From an uncultured Caulobacteraceae bacterium (GTDB lineage: Bacteria > Pseudomonadota > Alphaproteobacteria > Caulobacterales > Caulobacteraceae), in contig CALFYB010000079.1 in assembly GCA_937952995.1 (NCBI GenBank), positions 1-16,706 of the forward strand: 16,706 nt of DNA. Reading direction: 5' to 3'. The translations under genes were made by a program, and so were the position numbers. Of this stretch, positions 1 to 7,389 are shown one piece after another (the first letter of the stretch is position 1; every line of letters starts with the position of its first letter). The notes beneath the pieces are model-generated. The model did not search any database and had not been told where the DNA came from. It saw only the letters and a program-made list of their open reading frames with translations.

Positions 1-318
1 AGGTGAGCCAGGATAGAGGGCTAGTTTGGCTGTTTTGGGATTCGATGGTTGATTTAAGCGTTTAATAAAGCCTACATAATTGAGTAGCGCTTGAGGCAAA
101 TCACTTGCTTGCCATAGTTTGGCAATACCTGACTCATATTCAGCATTTTGTGTGGCGTAGCCAGTATCCAATGCGTACTGACCAGCGCCAGCATGGGTGT
201 CGACCATCGTCAGTGCAACAGGCTTTTCTTGTAGATAGTCCACAAGATGAATCAGCGTAAGGTGCTTTAGGATGTCAGCATGACTGCCAGCATGAAACGC
301 ATGTCGATAGCTAAACAT
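1..318 (-). CDS. rlmJ: 23S rRNA (adenine(2030)-N6)-methyltransferase RlmJ, 3' part cut off by window edge
   Basis: An open frame on the minus strand starts at ATG 316-318 and runs without a stop off the left edge (106 codons seen; the family is about 280 residues). The start MFSYRHAFHAGSHADILKH is the RlmJ/YhiR signature, followed by VDTHAGAGQYAL (about residues 39-50), the SAM-binding motif I region with the DTHAGAG loop, and LYPGSP at residues 101-106, also typical of the family. RlmJ methylates N6 of A2030 in 23S rRNA using S-adenosylmethionine, in the cytoplasm. The catalytic DPPY motif lies beyond the window. The gene begins 6 bases after the stop of the PAP2 gene, so the two are probably co-transcribed. 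Codon use and low G+C match the PAP2 gene and differ from everything after about position 1150. Confidence 0.9.
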   Translation of the reverse strand, partial: MFSYRHAFHAGSHADILKHLTLIHLVDYLQEKPVALTMVDTHAGAGQYALDTGYATQNAEYESGIAKLWQASDLPQALLNYVGFIKRLNQPSNPKTAKLALYPGSP

Positions 319-324
319 AAAGGC

Positions 325-1065
325 TTAGTGAGATTGACTAGGTGAATTGTTAAATTGCGCTTTAACAAAAAATATTAAGGTAATGGCTACGATCGCAATA
401 GAAGCGTATTGCAAGGGCAGATTTAATTCGAGGTCCATGATTTGAGTGTAGTGCGCATATAAGGCGGCAACACCACCCAAGGCAACGAAGTGACTCCAAA
501 TACTTTTCGGTTTCAGTTGAGTCTCTGGAACGTATTGAGCGAGAAGTGCGCCCAACATGCCACACCAAATACCGAAACCAGCGCCACCCAGGACATCTGT
601 AAGCCAATGTGCACCAACAGCACTACGAGATATACCTACCAATGCAGCGACTAGAAACAGAGGCAATAGAAAGTTGCGCTTATTTTGGCTGGAGACAAAA
701 TAAAGGGCGCTGGCAATCGCAAAAGCCGTTAAGGTATGGCCTGAAGGGAATGCTTTGTGGAGTAAAGGCTCGCCAATCCGATAAAAGCTGCCTTCTTCCA
801 GCAGACCTGCTGGTCTTGGAAGGTCAAAAAGATTTTTCAGGACTGTGCTGGTAATTGCAGAGATGGCTCCAGCAATGATTCCCGCAGTGAGTAAGCGAGG
901 CGCTAAAAGGAGTAGTGGAAAAGCGAGTGCAAATATGCCCCAGCCATTGCCCAGAAAAGTTAGCCATGCCCAAACTGTATCGGGTAATTGCTGGGTAAAA
1001 CCTCCCCCCGAGGACCATAGAGTTGAAAAACCCGCCGGACTGGCGGGTTTTTTGTTAACAGCCAC
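325..1065 (-). CDS. PAP2 (type 2 phosphatidic acid phosphatase) family membrane protein
   Basis: A 246-residue integral membrane protein with the three phosphatase motifs of the PAP2 superfamily: K77-x6-R84P (KNLFDLPRP), PSGH at 107-110, and SR(146-147)-x5-H153-x3-D157 (SRSAVGAHWLTD). Hydrophobic stretches lie around residues 43-75, 111-125, 132-146, 158-175 and 222-235, giving about five or six membrane spans. Family members remove phosphate from lipid phosphates such as undecaprenyl pyrophosphate or phosphatidate at the periplasmic face; the exact substrate cannot be told from sequence. The start is uncertain. The only in-frame start found is GTG at 1063-1065, three codons after an in-frame TAA, and residues 5-14 are encoded by a terminator hairpin. 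The native start may have been lost at a sequence join just upstream. It lies upstream of rlmJ in the same direction. Confidence 0.85.
   Translation of the reverse strand: MAVNKKPASPAGFSTLWSSGGGFTQQLPDTVWAWLTFLGNGWGIFALAFPLLLLAPRLLTAGIIAGAISAITSTVLKNLFDLPRPAGLLEEGSFYRIGEPLLHKAFPSGHTLTAFAIASALYFVSSQNKRNFLLPLFLVAALVGISRSAVGAHWLTDVLGGAGFGIWCGMLGALLAQYVPETQLKPKSIWSHFVALGGVAALYAHYTQIMDLELNLPLQYASIAIVAITLIFFVKAQFNNSPSQSH
1026..1053. terminator. Bidirectional rho-independent terminator
   Basis: AAAAA CCCGCC (1026-1036), a 5-base loop GGACT, then GGCGGG TTTTTT (1042-1053). The stem is perfect and flanked by A and T tracts, so it can terminate in both directions. It overlaps the first codons of the PAP2 reading frame, which is odd for a coding region and suggests the annotated PAP2 start is too early or the junction with the neighbouring DNA lies here. 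Confidence 0.75.
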
Positions 1066-1153
1066 AGGCTCTTAAGCGCAAGGCTTTGACATTTAAAGTT
1101 GTATAATGCGCGGTGCCTCACTCCTTTAAGGCCCCGATATCGAAAGACCGTCC
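1056..1153. other. Intergenic junction between low-GC and high-GC DNA
   Basis: Composition and taxonomic flavour change within these roughly 100 bases: the leftward genes are A+T-rich and not alphaproteobacterial, and the rightward gene fpr is G+C-rich and alphaproteobacterial. No transposase, integrase, tRNA or direct repeat that would mark an integration site is visible. The exact join cannot be placed by eye. The A+T-rich stretch up to about 1107 fits the left source better, and the bases from about 1130 fit the right. Confidence 0.55.
1086..1107 (+). promoter_or_regulatory. Perfect -35 and -10 hexamers with wrong spacing
   Basis: TTGACA at 1086-1091 and TATAAT at 1102-1107 both match the sigma-70 consensus exactly, but only 10 bases separate them instead of 16-18, so they cannot form one normal promoter. 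No good -35 lies 16-18 bases before TATAAT. It could be chance, a damaged promoter, or the scar of a sequence join. It points toward fpr, whose start is 46 bases further on. Confidence 0.25.
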
Positions 1154-1957
1154 ATGACCACCCCTGCGCCTGAGGCCAAGCCTTCGCCCTATAATCACCA
1201 GACCGTGCTGTGGGTGAAGCACTGGACGGATCGGCTGTTCAGCTTTGCCATTAGCCGTCCGGCGAGCCTGCGGTTTCGCTCGGGCGAGTTCATCATGATC
1301 GGGCTGGCGCTGGAGCCGAAGCCGATCCTGCGGGCCTATTCCATTGCCAGCCCTGGCTTTGCCGATGAGATCGAGTTCCTGTCGATCAAGGTGCCGGATG
1401 GCCCGCTAACCTCGCACCTTTTGAACATCCAGCCCGGCGACGAGGTCTTGATGGGCAAGAAGCCGACCGGGACGCTGGTGCTTGACGCGGTTAAGGGCGG
1501 CAAGCGGCTATTCTTGATCAGCACCGGCACCGGCCTTGCCCCGTTCCTCAGCGTTGCGCGCGATCCGGAAACCTATGAGCGCTTCGAGCAGGTCATTGTC
1601 GTGCACACGGTGCGCGAGGTGGCCGAGCTGGCCTATCGCGACCTGTTCGAGAAGGACATTTTCGAGGATGAGCTGGTCGGCGAGCAGGCCAAGACCCAGC
1701 TTGTCTATTACCCAACCGTTACCCGTGAGCCCTTTGAGCGGCAGGGCCGGATCACGGATCGCGCCGCCAGCGGTGAGCTGTTCCGTGACCTTGGCCTGGA
1801 CCGTACGACGTTTGATCCGTCGGAAGACCGGGCGATGATCTGTGGCAGCATGGCCATGATCAAGGATGTGGCGGCGATGTTAGAGGCCCACGGTCTGGTC
1901 GAGGGCTCTAATGCCGAGCCCGGCGACTTTGTCATTGAGCGGGCGTTCGTGGGCTAA
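1154..1957 (+). CDS. fpr: Ferredoxin--NADP(+) reductase
   Basis: A 267-residue flavoprotein of the bacterial FPR class, usual length for the family. The FAD domain (about 15-115) carries the RAYSIASP motif (60-67) that binds the flavin phosphate and isoalloxazine. The NADP domain begins near 116 with LISTGTGLAPFLS (121-133) and has C230-GSMAM. The C-terminus ERAFVG follows the bacterial FPR pattern rather than the plant-type terminal tyrosine. It moves electrons between NADPH and ferredoxin or flavodoxin in the cytoplasm, supporting Fe-S cluster assembly, oxidative stress defence or reductive biosynthesis. The start ATG at 1154 gives the typical alphaproteobacterial N-terminus; the ribosome site before it (GAAAG) is weak. 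It is convergent with recQ, with 6 bases between the stop codons. Confidence 0.93.
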   Translation: MTTPAPEAKPSPYNHQTVLWVKHWTDRLFSFAISRPASLRFRSGEFIMIGLALEPKPILRAYSIASPGFADEIEFLSIKVPDGPLTSHLLNIQPGDEVLMGKKPTGTLVLDAVKGGKRLFLISTGTGLAPFLSVARDPETYERFEQVIVVHTVREVAELAYRDLFEKDIFEDELVGEQAKTQLVYYPTVTREPFERQGRITDRAASGELFRDLGLDRTTFDPSEDRAMICGSMAMIKDVAAMLEAHGLVEGSNAEPGDFVIERAFVG

Positions 1958-1963
1958 GGCCTA

Positions 1964-3799
1964 CTACTCGGTATCGCGAACCACTTTCAAGACCGCCTCG
2001 CCATAGCGGTCGAGCTTGCCTTGGCCGACGCCGCCGGTTTTGGCCAGCGCCGTAGGCGTGGTCGGGCGGCCGCTGGCAATGTCCAGCAGAGTTCTGTCGT
2101 GGAAAATGACATAGGGCGGCACATGCTGGCGCGCGGCCTCTGACTTTCGCCAGTTGCGCAAGGCCTCGAACAGGGCGCGGTCGTGGATCGGCACCTCTAG
2201 CGAGGCCCCACCCATTCGTGTCTGGCGGGTCTTGCCGCCGCGCGAGGGGGCCTCTTCGACCAACTTGCGCAACATCACGCGCCGCTCGCCGCGATAGACG
2301 GCCCGCACCCCCTCGGCATCGCCCAGCCGGATGAGGGGGCGGCCATCATTGGGGTCTTCGGCCAGTAGGCCCTCAAACAGCAGCTGATCCATCAGATCGC
2401 GCCAAGCCACGGCGCTGAGGTCCTTGCCAATGCCAAAGGTGGTCATGCTGACCTCGGCGGCATCGGGGTCCTTGGTCTTGCCCAACAGATGGTCGATGGC
2501 CCGGCCTCGGCCATAGCGCCCGCCCAGCCGATGGACCGCCGACAGGGCCTTTTGCGCGGCCTCGGTGGCATCGACCCCGACGGGCGGTGACAGGCAAAGG
2601 TCGCAGACGCCGCAGGGCTCGGCCCCGGTCTCGCCAAAATAGCGGCGCACAGCGGCGGCGCGGCAGGCCATACCGTCAAGCATGGCATAGAGCTGGCGCA
2701 GCTTGCGCCCCTGCACCTGCTTGACCGCCTCATCCACATCGCGGCCTTGGCTTCGGCGCAGGGCCCAGGCCATGTCCGATGAGCCATAGAGGGTGATGCC
2801 CTCTGCGGGGTCACCGTCACGCCCAGCCCGGCCAATCTCTTGCCAGTAGGCCTCGATGGAGGCGGGCGGATCAGCATGGATGACGAAGCGAACATCAGGC
2901 TTATCGACGCCCATGCCAAAGGCGATGGTCGCGACCATGACCGCATCATCCTCGTCGAGGAACCGGGTCAGCCGTTCTTCACGGACCTTGCGGTCAAGGC
3001 CAGCATGATAGGCGAGGGCGGAAATGCCCTGATCACAGAGCTTTTGCGCCAACAGATCCGTGCCTTCGCGAGACCCGGCATAGACCACACCCGCACGGCC
3101 CCGGCGTTCCTTGACCAGCTCGATGACCCGCTCATGTCCGCGTCCGCGCTTGCGTTCGGCGCTAAGGGCCAGCTCGGGTCTGGCGAAACTGTCAACAAAT
3201 TCGGCGGCGTCGGTCAGGTGTAGCTCAGCGCGGATATCGTCTCTGGTCCGCGCATCAGCGGTGGCGGTGACCGCCAGCCTTGGTACGGTTGGAAAGATTT
3301 CGGCCAGACGGCCAAGGGTGCGATATTCGGGCCTGAAATCATGGCCCCATTGGCTAACGCAGTGGGCCTCATCGACTGCGATCAGGGCGATCTGCACCTG
3401 TGACAAACGATCGAGCATATGGCCCTGCATCAGGCCTTCGGGCGACATGTAAAGCAGGTCCAACTCGCCCGCCTCGATCTGGCGCCAGATCCGTGAGCGA
3501 TCATCCAGCATCGTGTCTGAATCGAGCCGTTCAGCCGCCACGCCTGACTGCTGCAGCCCCGCCACCTGATCGGCCATCAGCGCAATCAGCGGCGAGACCA
3601 CAATGCCGAGGCCGGGCCGGATCATGCTGGGGATCTGATAGCACAGGCTCTTGCCGCCGCCGGTGGGCAGCACGGCCAAGGCGCTGCGTCCGGCGAGGGC
3701 CTCGGCGATGACGCCTGCCTGCAAACCACGAAAATCCCCGTGCCCAAAGGTGCGGCGCAGGGTGTCACGGGCTTGATCAAGACGAGCTTCGGGGGTCAC
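1964..3799 (-). CDS. recQ: ATP-dependent DNA helicase RecQ
   Basis: A 611-residue superfamily 2 helicase, full length for bacterial RecQ. In order: Walker A LPTGGGKS (44-51), DEAH box VDEAHCVSQWGHDFRPEY (142-159), motif III TATA (178-181), motif V region FGMGVDKPDVRFVIH (294-308), motif VI QEIGRAGRDG (320-329), a zinc site with Cys379, 396, 399 and 402, a winged-helix RQC domain (about 405-515), and a C-terminal HRDC domain (about 537-611). It unwinds DNA 3'-to-5' in recombination and stalled-fork repair. The start is GTG at 3797-3799; an in-frame stop lies 12 codons upstream and no ATG intervenes. It follows the quinone oxidoreductase gene by 67 bases on the same strand and may be co-transcribed with it. 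Confidence 0.95.
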   Translation of the reverse strand: MTPEARLDQARDTLRRTFGHGDFRGLQAGVIAEALAGRSALAVLPTGGGKSLCYQIPSMIRPGLGIVVSPLIALMADQVAGLQQSGVAAERLDSDTMLDDRSRIWRQIEAGELDLLYMSPEGLMQGHMLDRLSQVQIALIAVDEAHCVSQWGHDFRPEYRTLGRLAEIFPTVPRLAVTATADARTRDDIRAELHLTDAAEFVDSFARPELALSAERKRGRGHERVIELVKERRGRAGVVYAGSREGTDLLAQKLCDQGISALAYHAGLDRKVREERLTRFLDEDDAVMVATIAFGMGVDKPDVRFVIHADPPASIEAYWQEIGRAGRDGDPAEGITLYGSSDMAWALRRSQGRDVDEAVKQVQGRKLRQLYAMLDGMACRAAAVRRYFGETGAEPCGVCDLCLSPPVGVDATEAAQKALSAVHRLGGRYGRGRAIDHLLGKTKDPDAAEVSMTTFGIGKDLSAVAWRDLMDQLLFEGLLAEDPNDGRPLIRLGDAEGVRAVYRGERRVMLRKLVEEAPSRGGKTRQTRMGGASLEVPIHDRALFEALRNWRKSEAARQHVPPYVIFHDRTLLDIASGRPTTPTALAKTGGVGQGKLDRYGEAVLKVVRDTE

Positions 3800-3866
3800 G
3801 AAGCGGGTATGACCTGATCCGGCCAGAACCGTCTAGAGCCCGTCGCGGCTTTCACGCCGTCCTTGG

Positions 3867-4850
3867 CTAGACCACCAACATAACCTTGCCGACATGGGCT
3901 CCGGCCTCGAGATAGGCATGGGCTTCGGCGGCCTGTTCGAGGGGGAAGGTCTTGTCGACCACGGCCTTGATCTTGCCCGCCTCGATCCATGGCCAGACGG
4001 TCGCTTCGACAGCGGCAGTGATTCGGGCCTTTTCATCGGCACTTCGCGGGCGAAGGGTCGAGCCGGTGATGACCAAACGCTTTTGCATCACCTTCATGAT
4101 GTTTAGCTCGACATTGGCTCCGGACAGGGTGGCGATGTGGACCAGACGCCCGCCGGTGTTGAGGGCCTCAATGTTTTGGGCAAAGAAGGGACCGGCGACC
4201 ATGTCCAAGATGACATCGACGCCGCCTGCGGCCTGAGCCACCGCGACGAAATCTTCTGAGGACGAATTGACGGCAATGTCTGCGCCTAAGGCAAGGGCTT
4301 GAGCGGCCTTTTCGGCGCTCCTTGCGGTGACAATGACCTTGGCCCCTGCGGCCTTAGCCATCTGAATGGCCATGACGCCGATGCCGGAGGTGGCTCCGTG
4401 GATCATCAGGGTTTCACCGGCCTTGAGCGCCCCATGTTCGAAGACGTTCACATAGACGGTTAGCGCCGTTTCGGGCAGGGCTGCGGCCTGCACAAAGTCC
4501 AGTCCTTTGGGCACGGGCAAGGCGTGGCGGCCATCGACCACGCAATATTGCGCATAACCACCGCCGCCGAGCAGGGCGGTGACCGCGTCTCCGACCTTCC
4601 AACGGCTGACACCCTCACCGACGGCGACAACCTCGCCAGAGGCCTCTAGGCCCAGAATGTCGGGCGCGCCGGGAGGCGGCGGATAGAAGCCCATCCGCTG
4701 CAACAGGTCCGGGCGATTAACCCCGGCTGAGCGGGTCTTGATCAGGATTTCGCCCGGGCCCGCCTTGGGGATGGGGCGCTGTTCAGGGACGAGGGCCGAG
4801 GCCGGGCCCTTGCCGCCTTCAATCGAAACGGCGATCATAGTGTCGTCCAT
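3867..4850 (-). CDS. NAD(P)H quinone oxidoreductase, zinc-independent MDR family (PIG3-like)
   Basis: A 327-residue medium-chain reductase. The N-terminal GroES-like domain has the PIG3/QOR signature AGVNRPDLLQRMGFYPPPPG (about 42-61), and the Rossmann domain has GATSGIG (152-158) for NADPH. Catalytic zinc ligands of true alcohol dehydrogenases are absent. Relatives reduce quinones by one electron; the physiological substrate is unknown. I place the start at ATG 4848-4850, preceded by GGGGA about 4 bases upstream, giving MDDTMIAVSIEGG. A longer frame back to 4979 exists, but it would overlap the divergent DUF1192 gene and adds low-complexity serine-rich residues not expected in the family. 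ATG at 4836-4838 is a possible alternative. It is divergent from DUF1192 across about 100 bases and is followed by recQ. Confidence 0.88.
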   Translation of the reverse strand: MDDTMIAVSIEGGKGPASALVPEQRPIPKAGPGEILIKTRSAGVNRPDLLQRMGFYPPPPGAPDILGLEASGEVVAVGEGVSRWKVGDAVTALLGGGGYAQYCVVDGRHALPVPKGLDFVQAAALPETALTVYVNVFEHGALKAGETLMIHGATSGIGVMAIQMAKAAGAKVIVTARSAEKAAQALALGADIAVNSSSEDFVAVAQAAGGVDVILDMVAGPFFAQNIEALNTGGRLVHIATLSGANVELNIMKVMQKRLVITGSTLRPRSADEKARITAAVEATVWPWIEAGKIKAVVDKTFPLEQAAEAHAYLEAGAHVGKVMLVV

Positions 4851-4950
4851 AATGTCCCCATGGGCTTGCATCGGCGATCTGTTGGTCCACAGATAGACGG
4901 GCTTGCGCATGAAACCAAGGGCGCGACTGTGACTTCGGGAGGATGAGGCC

Positions 4951-5172
4951 ATGAATGATGACGCTGCAGAACCTCGCACAGGTCGTGGCCAGATCCTGCT
5001 GGCCTTGGGGCGCGAGGACCTAGAGCTCTATAGCGCCGAGGAATTGACCGCGCGGATAGCCGATCTCAGGGCCGAGATTGTCCGCATTGAGGCCCAGATG
5101 GCCAAGAAGGCCAATGTCCGCTCATCGGCGGATGCCCTGTTCAGCTTCAAATCCAATGACCCCTCCGCTTAA
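4951..5172 (+). CDS. DUF1192 family small protein
   Basis: A 73-residue protein with the DUF1192 core: GREDLELYSAEELTARIADL (about 21-40) followed by an amphipathic helix with RAEIVRIEAQMAKK (about 41-54) and a short tail ending in FSFK. This is an alphaproteobacterial family of unknown function; the central part is probably a short coiled coil. The start ATG at 4951 has a strong ribosome site (GGAGGATGAGG). It is divergent from the quinone oxidoreductase and 81 bases upstream of rcdA in the same direction. This neighbourhood suggests co-expression with rcdA, but two hairpins lie between them. Confidence 0.85.
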   Translation: MNDDAAEPRTGRGQILLALGREDLELYSAEELTARIADLRAEIVRIEAQMAKKANVRSSADALFSFKSNDPSA

Positions 5173-5239
5173 GGCGGATTTTGGCATATAGATTGCGAGT
5201 ACAGTCCCATCTGCCGCTTCGAGCGGCGGGATTTTGGCA
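5165..5239 (+). repeat. Two successive related hairpins between DUF1192 and rcdA
   Basis: Copy 1 is CCGCTTAAGGCGG followed by ATTTTGGCA (5165-5186). Copy 2 is GCCGCT TCG AGCGGC followed by GGG ATTTTGGCA (5213-5239). Both are short G+C-rich stem-loops followed by the same nine bases, about 50 bases apart. The stop codon of DUF1192 (5170-5172) sits in the loop of copy 1. The second stem is perfect (6 bp) with a run of four T after it and could be a weak terminator or attenuator ahead of rcdA. Confidence 0.55.
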
Positions 5240-5253
5240 AGACTAGGACGGTA

Positions 5254-5775
5254 ATGAGCGATTTAGGCACAGCGGCAGTCATTGATTGGCGGGCCAGTCA
5301 GGTGAAGGACTTCACCCGATCGGAGCTGTTCGCCCGGACCTTTGCCGAGGGTATGGATCTGGTCGAAGAGGCCGCTGCCTATCTTGACGGCGGTGGACGT
5401 CACGATTCCAAACTCCTGTCGCGCAATACGGCGCTGGCCTATGCTGCCCAGAGCATGCGTCTGACAACACGACTGATGAAGGTGGTCTCTTGGCTGCTTG
5501 TGCAGCGCTCGGTGCGCGACGGTGAGATCGCACCCTCTGACGCGTGCGACGAGCGATATCGCCTCGCGCCTGAGCCGGCCGACCGCGTTCAGGCACCTTT
5601 GCCCGACGATTTGCCGACGGGCTTGGTGGGCCTGCTTGAACGATCCGAACGGCTCTATGAGCACGTCCTGCATCTGGACCGGCGCATGTATGTAGAGGCC
5701 GAGACGGTGGCTGAGCCCAACCCTGTGCTGAGCCAGCTTCAACGTCTCAATGACGCCTTCGGGTCCAAGGCCTGA
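5254..5775 (+). CDS. rcdA: DUF1465 protein, regulator of CtrA degradation RcdA
   Basis: A 173-residue helical protein matching the DUF1465/RcdA family in length and pattern: DWRASQVKDFTRSELFARTF (about 10-29), MDLVEEAAAYLDG (34-46), then YAAQSMRLTTRLMKVVSWLL (about 69-88), the most conserved helix. In Caulobacter crescentus, RcdA works with CpdR and PopA to bring the cell-cycle regulator CtrA and other substrates to the ClpXP protease at the cell pole. The start ATG 5254 is supported by AGGA 5 bases upstream. It is convergent with ccr, 52 bases apart. I saw no TTAA-N7-TTAA CtrA box upstream, unlike what would be expected if it were CtrA-controlled. The identification rests on family resemblance; RcdA function is inferred. 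Confidence 0.78.
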   Translation: MSDLGTAAVIDWRASQVKDFTRSELFARTFAEGMDLVEEAAAYLDGGGRHDSKLLSRNTALAYAAQSMRLTTRLMKVVSWLLVQRSVRDGEIAPSDACDERYRLAPEPADRVQAPLPDDLPTGLVGLLERSERLYEHVLHLDRRMYVEAETVAEPNPVLSQLQRLNDAFGSKA

Positions 5776-5788
5776 TAGGCGAAGATCA

Positions 5789-5807
5789 AGGGGTTTTGAC
5801 GCCCCCT
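5789..5807. terminator. Weak hairpin between convergent rcdA and ccr
   Basis: AGGGG (5789-5793), 9-base loop, CCCCT (5803-5807). It lies between two converging stop codons, where a terminator is expected, but the stem is only 5 bp and no U-tract follows, so it is a weak call. Confidence 0.3.
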
Positions 5808-5827
5808 AATCTCTATCGATCAAGGCC

Positions 5828-7102
5828 TTAGCCTTCGTTCGAAATTTCCAAAACCTCTTCCAAGGTCCGAAGGCCGGGGCGCTGGGCATTGACCAGAACG
5901 CCCATATTGCCGGGAAGGTGCTTGTTATCGAGCATCTTTTCGTGGGCGTCAGGAATGCCGTCCCAGCCGAACACTTCCGAGAGGCAAGGATCGATGCGGC
6001 GCTCGATGACCAGTTGGTTGGCGGCGGAGGCTTGGGCCAGATTGGCGAAGTGGCTGCCCTGAACGCGCTTTTGGCGCATCCACAGGAAGCGGGCGTCCAT
6101 GGTCAGGTTGAAGCCGGAGGTTCCGGCGCAGATGACCACCATGCCGCCGCGCTTGACCACGAACACCGAGACCGGGAAGGTCGCTTCGCCCGGATGCTCG
6201 AACACCATGTCGACATCCTTGCCGCCGGTGATCTGCCATAGGGCCTTACCGAACTTGCGGGTCTCTTTCATATAGTCGTTGAACTCTGGACCATTGACCG
6301 TGGGCAGTTGGCCCCAACAGTTGAAGTCGCTGCGGTTCAGGACGGCCTTGGCCCCCATCGACATGACGAAATCGCGCTTGTCCTCGGACGAGACCACGCC
6401 GATGGCATTGGCACCCGAAACGGCACAGAGCTGGGTCGCAAAGACGCCAAGGCCACCCGAGGCGCCCCAAATCAGGACATTGTCGCCCGGACGGATAACG
6501 TGAGGACGGTGGCCGAACAGCATGCGGTAGGCGGTGGCGAGCGTCAGGGTGTAGCAGGCGCTCTCTTCCCAGGTCAGGTGCTTAGGGCGCGGCATCAACT
6601 GGCGCGATTGCACCCGCGTGAACTGGGCGAAGCTGCCGTCCGGGGTCTCATAGCCCCAGATCCGTTGTGAGGTCGAGAACATCGGATCGCCGCCGTTGCA
6701 CTCCTCGTCGTCACCGTCATCTTGGTTACAGTGGATGACCACCTCGTCCCCAGGCTTCCAGCGACGTACCTTGGTGCCGACCGCCCAGACCACGCCCGAG
6801 GCGTCGGACCCAGCGATGTGATAGGGCTGCTTATGGCCATCTAGAGGGCTGATGGGCTCGCCAAGTGCGGCCCAGACGCCGTTGTAGTTGACGCCAGCAG
6901 CCATGACGAGAACCAGAACCTCGTCTTCGCCAATGGTCGGGGTATCGACGATTTCGAGTTGCATGGCCTTGCTCGGGCGGCCATGGCGTTCCTTGCGGAT
7001 GGCCCAGGCATGCATGCGGGCAGGGACGTGATAGGCGGGCGGAATCTCGCCAATTTCGTACAGGTCTTTCAAGGCGGGGGCAGTCATCGCGGCGCTGGTC
7101 AT
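5828..7102 (-). CDS. ccr: Crotonyl-CoA carboxylase/reductase
   Basis: A 424-residue medium-chain reductase, the key enzyme of the ethylmalonyl-CoA pathway: crotonyl-CoA + CO2 + NADPH gives (2S)-ethylmalonyl-CoA. Visible family marks are VPARMHAWAIRKERHGRPS (about 26-44), AGVNYNGVWAALGEP (69-83), the long cysteine-containing loop HCNQDDGDDEECNGGDPMFS (124-143), LTWEESACYTL (176-186), the NADPH loop GASGGLGVF (213-221) and QGSHFANL (348-355). An Asn, a Glu and a His in these segments correspond to residues known to hold CO2 in Ccr, so carboxylation is likely retained. I chose ATG 7100-7102 (MTSAAMTAP), with GGAA 7 bases upstream; a longer frame to 7150 adds a basic stretch atypical of the family. 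It is divergent from ecm, the next enzyme after epimerisation. Confidence 0.96.
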   Translation of the reverse strand: MTSAAMTAPALKDLYEIGEIPPAYHVPARMHAWAIRKERHGRPSKAMQLEIVDTPTIGEDEVLVLVMAAGVNYNGVWAALGEPISPLDGHKQPYHIAGSDASGVVWAVGTKVRRWKPGDEVVIHCNQDDGDDEECNGGDPMFSTSQRIWGYETPDGSFAQFTRVQSRQLMPRPKHLTWEESACYTLTLATAYRMLFGHRPHVIRPGDNVLIWGASGGLGVFATQLCAVSGANAIGVVSSEDKRDFVMSMGAKAVLNRSDFNCWGQLPTVNGPEFNDYMKETRKFGKALWQITGGKDVDMVFEHPGEATFPVSVFVVKRGGMVVICAGTSGFNLTMDARFLWMRQKRVQGSHFANLAQASAANQLVIERRIDPCLSEVFGWDGIPDAHEKMLDNKHLPGNMGVLVNAQRPGLRTLEEVLEISNEG

Positions 7103-7245
7103 GGTACGGTTCCGGTCTTGGCGTGGTCTCGATTTGGGCGGTGACCCCACGGATCTTAAGGCTTACCGACAATAGTCAGCCCCTGACCCGCTTGTTTTGG
7201 GTGGTTTCAAGCAAGACCGTGCCCCTAGAGGGACCCCATCTCAAT

Positions 7246-7255
7246 TGTCCGGTCA
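7246..7255 (+). promoter_or_regulatory. Operator-like palindrome, copy 1 (ccr side)
   Basis: TGTCCGGTCA matches the palindrome TGTCCGGACA at 9 of 10 positions. It lies 143 bases upstream of the ccr start and also forms one arm of the 11-bp inverted repeat in this region. Binding protein unknown. Confidence 0.4.
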
Positions 7256-7336
7256 TTACCGTGGGACAAGCTAACGAGGCTGGCAAGAGGCTTTTTTGCA
7301 ACGCAGCACGAGAAATTGTGCGCCGCGGTCGTCTGG

Positions 7337-7353
7337 CCACTGCAAGACAGTGG
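7337..7353 (+). promoter_or_regulatory. Inverted repeat CCACTG-N5-CAGTGG
   Basis: A perfect 6-bp inverted repeat with 5-base centre, just upstream of the tentative ecm -35 element (7355-7360). It could be a dimeric regulator site or, if transcribed, a small hairpin. Confidence 0.35.
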
Positions 7354-7379
7354 ATTGCCGGGGCCTCGGTGAATGATAA

Positions 7380-7389
7380 AGTCCGGACA
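7380..7389 (+). promoter_or_regulatory. Operator-like palindrome, copy 2 (ecm side)
   Basis: AGTCCGGACA matches TGTCCGGACA at 9 of 10 positions and contains the perfect 8-bp palindrome GTCCGGAC (7381-7388). It lies 36-45 bases before the ecm start and would overlap the tentative -10 element, a position suited to a repressor. Confidence 0.45.

Noticed and set aside
4851..4979. Longer N-terminus for the quinone oxidoreductase
   Set aside because: The extension overlaps the divergent DUF1192 start, is low in complexity, and a good ribosome site precedes ATG 4850.
5169..5253. CtrA binding box upstream of rcdA
   Set aside because: A single TTAA at 5169-5172 is present, but the second half-site at the required 7-base spacing is not (TTTG).
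7103..7150. Longer N-terminus for crotonyl-CoA carboxylase/reductase
   Set aside because: The added 16 residues are basic and not seen in the family; ATG 7102 has a plausible ribosome site.
7295..7302. TTTGCAAC as a PccR/RamB-type site
   Set aside because: Only one imperfect half of the expected paired TTTGCAAA motif is present; kept as a note only.
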